This document shows, in pieces, positions 24,501-33,500 of a stretch of 64,000 nt of DNA. The translations under genes and the position numbers were made by a program. Position 1 is the stretch's first letter. Each line of letters opens with the position of its first letter. The notes beneath the pieces were generated by a model that was not told the DNA's origin, did not search any database, and was given only the letters and a program-made list of their open reading frames with translations. Origin of the DNA: Macromonas nakdongensis. Its GTDB lineage: Bacteria; Pseudomonadota; Gammaproteobacteria; Burkholderiales; Burkholderiaceae_C. The stretch covers positions 1-64,000 of the forward strand of contig NZ_NWMV01000019.1 in NCBI RefSeq assembly GCF_002837145.1, in the 5' to 3' direction.

Positions 24501-27500
24501 TCAGCGATGACACCATCGTGCTCGACGAGGACGGCGTGGCCACACCGCAGATCGGGCGCGGCTTCTCGGTCGCGCAGGCGCCCGACATCCGCACCGGCGG
24601 CGGCGCCGACGAGGTGCGCTACAACGTCAACGCGCCGGTCTCGGTCGATGGCGGCACGGGCTTCGACAAGCTCGTCATCCTGGGCACCGAATTCGCCGAC
24701 GACATCGTCATCACCAAGAACGGCATCTATGGCGCGGGGCTGAGCGTCAAGTACACCACCATCGAGGTGGTGGAGGTGGATGGCTTGGAAGGCGACGACG
24801 AGTTCTTCGTGCAGTCCACCGAATTCGGCGTGGCCTACCGCGTCATCGGCGGCCTGGGCTCCGACACCATCAACGTCGCGGGCGACGTGACCGAGGACAT
24901 CGTCACCCGCGAGCTGGAAGGCGCCTCGGGCACGGTGGACCACCTCGTCACTTCCGACGACTTCCTCTACAACGGCATCGTCATCGACGGCATCGACTAC
25001 AACGTGCCGGTCACGGGCGAGGGGCTGGTGGTCATCAACGAAGAAACGGGTGGCGCCACCGACGGCCGGACCGTGGTGGCCGAACGCACCGACGACCAGG
25101 CCGGCGTGTTCGACTTCTACACCGTGCGGCTGGCCGAGGCGCTCACCGGTGACCAGGTGGTCTATGTCACGGTGTCGGCGTCCCGTTCCAACCAGGAAGA
25201 GCGCGACGGCTACGACCTCAATCCCGACCCGCTGGTCGATGGCGAGGGCGACTCCATCTGGCTCGGCCAGTACGACCCCTCGGGGCTGCTGAGTGCTGAC
25301 GGTGCCGATGTGGTCCGTGGCGACTTCCAGCGCACCATCTACGTGGACGGCGTGGCCACGAAGGTCGCCAACCGTGCCATCGTGCTGCGTTTCGACGCCA
25401 GCAACTGGGACGACGAGCAATCGGTCTTCGTCTATGCGCCAGACGACCCGCGCTCCGAAGGCGATCGCGTGGTGGTCATCCAGCACTCCGTCATCTCCAA
25501 CGACGAGCGTTACGACGCCATCGACGTGCGCAACGTCGAAGCCACCGTCATCGACAACGACACACCCGGCGTGCAGATCACCGAGATCAACCCCAACAAC
25601 CCTGCCGAGGTGGACGGCCGCACGCTGGTGATCGAAGGCAACGGCACCACCGAACTGCAGGACGCCTTCCTGGTGCAGCTCAGCCGCGCCCCCGAGTTGG
25701 GCGACACCATTGTCATCCGCATCGACTTCGGCGCGGGTGATGACGCGGCCATCGCGCTCAGCGACGGCGGATCGGGCCGCTTCAACGCGTCCACCCGCAC
25801 CATCTCGTTTGACAGCACCAACTGGAACGATGCCGTGCGCGTGAACGTGCAGGCGCTGGACGACTTCGTGGCCGAAGACCCCGAAACGGCCGTGCTCAAG
25901 TTCGTTCTCGACAACGACGTCTACAACGAAGACGATGAGCTGATATACGACGGCCAAAACGATGACGCAGATGGCGACTACGTCATCCCCAACCTGCGTT
26001 CCGGCACCGGCATCCTGGACGTGGAGGTCATTGACAACGAGACCGAAGGCGCCGTGGTGCTGGAAAGCGGCGGCAGCACGCTGGTCATCAACGACGACCC
26101 CGATGAAGCTGGCGACCAAAGCCAGGACGACACCTACACCATCCGCCTGACGCGGCCCGTCGAAGACGGCAAGACCGTGGACGTGGCCATCCTCACCGAT
26201 GGCCTGGCCGACGTGGCTGACATCCTCGACGGCAACGGCGTCTCGCTCAGCCCCACGTACCAGACCATCGGTGCCATCCGCCCGAGCGAACGCTTCGCGG
26301 GCTCCATCGTGTTCGAGAACGTGGGCGGCTTCGGCACCCTCACGCGCGGCACCGGCGCCGACCTGGGCAGCTTCATTGAAGAAGGCTGGCAGGTGGGCGA
26401 CCAGATCCGCATCGGCGGCGCGGGTGTGGCCTACAACGGCGACTACGTCGTCACCGCCGTGACCGATGACAGCATTACCCTCAGTGCGGCCCTGTCCGTG
26501 GGTACGGAGACCGAGGTGCAGGACACGGTCAGCCTGTCGGTGCTGGCGCCCGAAGGGGTGTGGAAAGGGCAGGTCGAAGTCGAGGAAAATGAGTACGACG
26601 AGTTCTTGGGGGTGCAGGTGGACCGCTTGTTCCGCACATCCGCCACGGGCGACGTGCAGGGCTGGCTGGCCGAAGGCTTCCTGGAAGGCCAGCGCGTGCG
26701 GGTGTTTGAGCTGGACAACAACGGAGAGCGCACCGGCAACCACGCCGACTTCAAGATCGCCATCATTCGCGGCGACAACGACACCAAGGACGACCGCCTG
26801 CAGTTCACCCTGGAAAACGGTGGTGCCTTGCCCGGCTGGCTCACCGGCACGCTTGACGTCGAAGTCAACCGCATCGCCAAGATCATCACCTTCAACAGCA
26901 TTGAAAGTGACCCCAGCGCCTGGCATCAGCAGCACACCGTGGTGCTGGAGGCCGACCCGTACTTCGAGGTGCCCACCGTGCGCGAAGGCGTCAAGGCCTT
27001 CCCCGTGTCGGGCCACTACCTGGCCAACCTGCGCGGCCCGCTGGCCGTGGAAGGCGGGCCCACCGGGGCCGACCGCTCGCTGACCAACGGTGTCAAGCTG
27101 CCTGGCGAAGCCGACGGCTTCCTCATCGCCATCGGTACGCAGGCGCCCGAAAGCCAGCAGATCGACGTGCTCAACATCTTCAATGACACGAGCAAGGCCA
27201 ACGGCACCGGCGTGATGACCCAGACCACGCTCACCGGCTTCAACATGGCCGACGAGCTGGACTTCTCCGAACTCGTCTATGGCGTCAGCCAGGAAGACGC
27301 CGACACCTTCGGCGAAAGCCTGGTGGTGCCCGGTGGCATCAGCTTTGGCAAGGTCAACTTCGGTGCTGGCGGCTTCGACACCAACCTCCAGCAGTCCACC
27401 ATCGAGGTCGTTAACCTCATGCTGGGCGAGGGCAACGACCAGCTCACCATCAACAGCACCCTCCAGCCCGCGCCCTTCGTGCAGGCGCAGAACGTGTTCA

Positions 27501-30500
27501 CCTTCCAGGCCGCGCCTTATGTGGCCAAACCAGGCGCCCCCGAGGTGGGCGACGGCACCATCCGCCGCGACGGCTTCGACTGGAAGGCCCAGGGCTTCCT
27601 GGTCGGCCAACTCATCGAGATCGACGACCCTGCCTACGCCGGCATGCAATGGCGCGTGGTGGCCATTGAAGATGCCATCGAATATTTCGAGGCGGATGGT
27701 GTCACCCCCATCATCAACCCCGACACCGGCCTGCCTTACCGCGACCCCAACGACAACTCCATCCTGGTGGTGGAAAACGCCAACGGTGTCGATTTGCCGG
27801 CACTCACTGGCGAGCACAAGATCATCGCCATCGACCGGCTCGTCATGCTGCTGGGTGAAGAGGTTGACGTTGCTGGCAGCGCCACGGGCGGCACGCTCAC
27901 CAAGAGCGGCAGTACTTGGGAAAGCGAAGGCTTCCTGGAAGGCCACCTCGTCACCCTGCGCAGCAATGGCGGCGACCAGCAGTACCGCGTGCTGTCCTTC
28001 ACCGAAGACGGCTTGGGCATGGTGCTCGAAGGCCTGGCCATGACCAGCGGTACCGTCACCTACAACGCCATCTTTGTTCAGGGCCCGCACGGCGGCCTCA
28101 CCGTCACGCACGGCGGCGGCAACCGCTGGATCGAGACCAACGGCAGCTTCGACGTGGGCACCACCACCCAGGTCAACGGCTCGTCCACCGGTGCCGTCTC
28201 GCTCACCCGCACCGACGGCCGCAGCTTCACCGAAGACCGTTACCAGGTCGGCCAGTACCTGCAACTGGGCGATGGCCCGCACACCTACCGCATCGCCGAA
28301 ATCCGCAATGCGCAGTGGGTCGCCAACGACGGTGACCAACCCTTCGCCGCCTGGGGCACGGCTTCCATGCTGGTGCTGGTGCCGACGCAAGGCGATCCGC
28401 TGGCCACGGGTGACGACGTGGCGCTGCACATCCATGTGACCGAGGCGCTGCGCACCGAGGTCAGCGAGCAGGTCACCGTCCAGCTCACCGACTTCAACGC
28501 TGACCCGCTGATCGACGACCTGCACACCACCGTCACCCGCAGTGGCGGCACCTGGGAGGCCGAGGGCTTCTACGTTGGTCAGGTCATCTACATTGAAGGC
28601 TACGCGGGCGGCTTCACCATCACCGGCTTCCGCGACAGTGGCACCACGGCAGTGCTGGGCAACGCCGCTCTCAGTGACTGCGGCTGCCACGGTCCCACCG
28701 ATCTCACCATCTTCGGCTACGACATCACCCGCGACGGCAGCAAGCGCGTCGGCGGCGACCACTTCATCGTCAACGGTGGCGCCGGGCCCGACAGCCCGCT
28801 CGTCATCTACGGCGACACCAGCCAGGACGGCGTGTGGTACAGCGGCCGCCCGCAAGACCGGCTGGGCCTGGAGTTCGGCGAAAAACCGTTCGACCCCTTC
28901 CCGCAACTGCCCGACGAGGACAACGAGGACGACGAGTGGATCTTCCCCGTGGCCAACCCCTACAAGCTGGCGGGCCACGACGTCATCGACGCCAGCGCGC
29001 TCTTCAACAACGGCGCCACGGTCGGCATCACGGCCTACGGCGGTGCGGGCAACGACTTCATCATCGGCAGCCAGAACGGCGACCACCTGGCTGGCGGCTC
29101 GGGCGACGACACCATCCTCGGCCAGCTCGGCACCGACCACATCTATGGCGACAGCGGCGTCAACGTCAACATCCTCACGCGCGCCCTGCAGATTACCACG
29201 GTGGACAACAGCCCCGGCCCGTCCGTGGACAAGAACATTGCCAAGGCCGACAGCACCTTCAAGCCCGTGGCCTCGCCCGTGCGCGACGACCTGCAGGCCG
29301 GGCGCGACACCCTCGACGGCAACGGCAGCGGCAACGCCGACGTGCAGAACATCGTCTTCGGCGACCACGGCGAGGTGGTGCAGGCGGTGGAAGACCCCAA
29401 CCTGCCGCCCGTGCTGCTGCAAAAGATCCAGACCACCGAGCTGGCGTCCATCATTGCCATCAACTCTGTGGAGCTGCAAAACGGCGGCGACGACACCGTC
29501 TTTGGCACCGACACCGACGACATCCTCATTGGCGGTGCGGGCCACGACATGATCGACGGCCGCCAGGGCGACGACCTGATCTTTGGCGACAACGTGCGGC
29601 TCACCCGCATGGGTGGCGCCTACGACAACAGCCTGATCGACGACATTGCCAGCCTGCGCTTCCAGACGCTGTATGGCAGCCTGCTTTACAGCCGCACCGA
29701 CCGTCAGGCTGAGAGCATGGCTGGTGGCTACGTGCCGCCGGGGGGCACCGATGTCGGCATCACCCAGTACACCAGTGGCGTTCTTCTCACCGACGGCATC
29801 GCCCGTGCCTACCGCGACCCGAATGGACCGCAATGGTGGGCCGAGTACAAGATCGACTACGCCGACCTGCACACCTTCTCCATGGACCAGGGCGACACCG
29901 GGGTGGGCAGCTTCGGCAACGACTACATCGCCGGTGGCGCCGGGCACGACCAGATCTTCGGCCAGCTTGGGCATGACGTCATCCAGGGCGACGGCTCCAT
30001 CGCCAGCGCTGTGGCGGCCACGGCCCACGTGGGGGCGGCCCGGGCGGGCGGCGATGCCAATGACCCGATTGGCGCGCTCAAGGTGGTGGCCAGCTTCGAC
30101 AACCCGCAAACCAGCACCAACGGGCAGAACCACGACGGCCAAGACTACATCGAAGGCGGTGGCGGCTGCGACGTCATCTTCGGCAACCTGGGCCAGGACG
30201 ACCTGGTGGGCGGCTCCTCCAGCTTCTTCAGCCTCACCAGCGCCGACAGCCGACCCGACGACGACGACATCATCTTCGGCGGTTCGGGCACGCAGATCTC
30301 GCGCAACAACGCGAAGAACGCCGATGGGTCCTTGTCTGACACGCTGGCCGAGTCCTCGCGCCATGCCGAAGACGCCGACACCATCGTCGGCGACAACGGC
30401 AATATCGTGCGCATTGTGGGCATCAACGGGGTGGACGTGAATCCGCGCCCCGACCTCAGCCCGCTGGCCCAGAACTACGTCACCTTCAACTACGACGTCT

Positions 30501-33500
30501 ACGCGGGCCAGAAGATCGTGGTCCGCGGCGTCAGCCTGCTCGACTACACCCCGGGCGGCCCCGACTTCGTCCCGGCGGACTTCTACCTGCCCACCGGTGA
30601 GCCCGGCGAGGTGCTGCCCAACGACACCATGCGCAAGGAATTCGGCCTCTATGCCCGCCACGACATCGGCGGCCACGACGAGGTGCACGGCGAAACCGGT
30701 GACGACACCATCTATCTGGGCGGCGGGGCCGACATCGCCTTCGGCGACGCCGAGGACGACGACATCGTCGGCGGCTGGGGAGCCGACTTCATCTCCGGCG
30801 GCACTGGCGAAGACGGCGTCATCGGCGACGACGGGCGCATCTTCACCAGCCGCAACACCGCCCTTACGAACAAGGCCGAAAGCCTGTTCGGTGTGGAGGC
30901 CTTGCTTGCAAGCGACCCCGACACCCGCACCAGCCAGGGCAACGTGCTCAACGAGTTCATCTACACCCCGGGGCAGGTGCAGACCGAGACCATCAACATC
31001 GGCGGTGAACTCAAGAAGTCGGTGGACCTCACCACCTACCTGCTGGTGCCGCAAGGCGAACTGGGCACGTCCGATCCGCTCACCGTACAGCTTGACGCGC
31101 CGCTCTTCGCCGATGACATCATCTTCGGCGGCCTGGGCGACGATTTCCTGCACGGTGGGGCTGGCAACGACGCCATCAGCGGTGCCGAGGCGCTCACCGT
31201 GTCCTACACCGTGCGCTTTGGCGACGGGGTCAACACCGGCCAGCTCGAACAGCAGGCCACCCCCGTGGCGGGCCTGGTGCGCATCGACTACACCCGGCCC
31301 TGGAACCCCGGCAACATCCTCTACTTCGGCGACGACACCAACCCATGGAACTCACCCAAACCCATCGTGCCGCGTCTCGGTGAATTCTTCCTCTACGACG
31401 AATACGACCCGCGCCGCACCATCCTCTTCCACCCCGACGGCACCGTGTGGGACGAGAACAACCCGCTGCCCCAGGGTGGCCAGCTCACCGACCTGCGGCA
31501 GTACTTCCTCAACTTCGCCGAGGACGAAGGCGTCAAGATCGGTGGCTACACCCAGTTCAACCCGAACGGTACGCCGGTCACCACGTCTTGGCAGCTGCGC
31601 GAAAGCGACGGCAAAGACGCCATCTTCGGCGACCTGGGCAACGACTGGATCGTGGGCGGCACGGGCCGCGACCACCTCTACGGCGGCTGGGGCAACGACC
31701 TGCTCAACGCCGACGACGTCATGGGCGGGCGCAACGTCTTCGTCGATGCGAATGGCGTGCGCACCTACAGCAAGACCTACGACACCAGCAAGGCCCTCAA
31801 CGACGTGCCCGACAGCCACGTCGCATACGAGGACCGTGCCTTCGGCGGCGCTGGGCTGGATGTCCTCGTCGGCAACACCGGTGGCGACCGCCTCATTGAC
31901 TGGGTGGGTGAATTCAACAGCTACATCGTGCCTTTCGCGCCCTTTGGCATCGCCACGGTCAGCCGCCAGGTGCCGCCGCAGCTGTTCGACTTCCTCTACG
32001 CCCAGGCCCACAGCGACGGTGCCGACATCACCCGAACCGCCGACACCGGCGAATCCAACGGCACCGACCGCTACAGCAATGTCAATAAGCTGATGGGCGG
32101 TGTGAACAGCGAGATCGGGCTCATCACCCAGCAGGACCACGGCTACTGGCAAGACCAAACCGGCGGCCCCACCGACCCGCAGCCCGGCAACATCCCCGGC
32201 GGCCGGCGCGACGTGTTGCGCACCTCCGACTTCAACGACGGCACCACCGGCGGCTTCGCCCCCGATTCCGGTACCTTCAGCGTCAGCAGCGGCAAGCTCA
32301 AGGCGTCCGCAGCCAACGGCAGCGATCAGGCCGTGGCCGTGTACTACCTCGACAGCTACCTGCCGACGTACTACGAGATCAGCGCCGTCATCACCGCCGA
32401 CAAGCCCACCGGCACCTGGAAGGCCAATGCCTACGTCATCTTCGACTACCAGTCGCCCACCGACTTCAAGTACGCCGGCATCAACATCTCCACCAACAAG
32501 ATCGAGATGGGCTACCGCGATGCCAGCGGCTGGCACCAGGTGGTGCAGTCCAACAAGCCCGTGCAGCTCAAGCCCGGCACCAACTACCAGATGCTGGTGG
32601 CCGTCAACGGCACCAACGTGACGGTGTCGGTGGCGGGCGTCAACTGGTTCACCTACACCTTCGCGCCGCGCATCGTCGACGGCGAGGCGGTGCCGCTCAA
32701 CCAGGGCATGGTTGGCTTTGCGCTGGACGGTGCCAAGGGCACGGTGGACAACTTCACCGTGCAGGTGCTGCCGCCCGACCTGTCGCTGGACTACGTCAAC
32801 ACCTTCACCGGCAGCACGTCGCCCCAGATCTTCGAGCCGGCCACCGGCACCTGGTCGCTGGTCAGCGACCGCTACAACGGCACCGCCGCGACCGGTAGCA
32901 CCGCCCTCAGCCTGGCCGACCTGGGCCAGCCTCTGTCGGTGGACGCGTACCTGGAACTGGAGGCCAAGGTGCGCACCGGCGCCATCGGGGGCATCGCGTT
33001 CGACGTCTATGGCAACAACGACTTCAAGTTCGTCGCCCTGGACGACGCGAACGACCGCGTCATCGTTGGACATGTGTCGCCCGAAGACGGTCTGCGCATC
33101 GACAAGACCTACGCCCGCACCTTGAGCGCCGGCACCGACTACGCGCTCAAGCTCGTGTTCAACGGTGCGTCGGCCAGCATCTACGTGGGCGGTGCATTCG
33201 TCGGCACCCACAGCTTCAACTCCGCCCTGGTGGACGGGCAGTTCGGCCTCATGGTTCAGAACGGCAGTGCCTCGTTCGACGACTTCCGCGTCCGCACCAA
33301 CGACCCGGCCTTCGAAGGCTACGTGCCCGGCGCTTCGCTGGTGTCGGCACAGGGCGAGGCCGAGCATGCCAAGGGCCAGCGCGTCACCCAGGAACAGGCC
33401 GAGGCCCTGCTGCAAGAAGCGCTGCGCCGCCTCAGCCTGACCGAAGACCCGGCGCTGCTCGCGGCCTTGGCCGACGTCACCGTGCGCATCGACGACCTGG

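Noticed and set aside
14411-31153. A 16.7-kb open frame on the minus strand, antisense to the giant gene
   Set aside because: It is explained by the high GC content and codon bias of the plus-strand gene, whose GAC, GCC, ACC and GTC codons rarely give stops in reverse. Its protein is His/Val/Gly/Ala-rich with no domain, and no ribosome binding site or start is evident.
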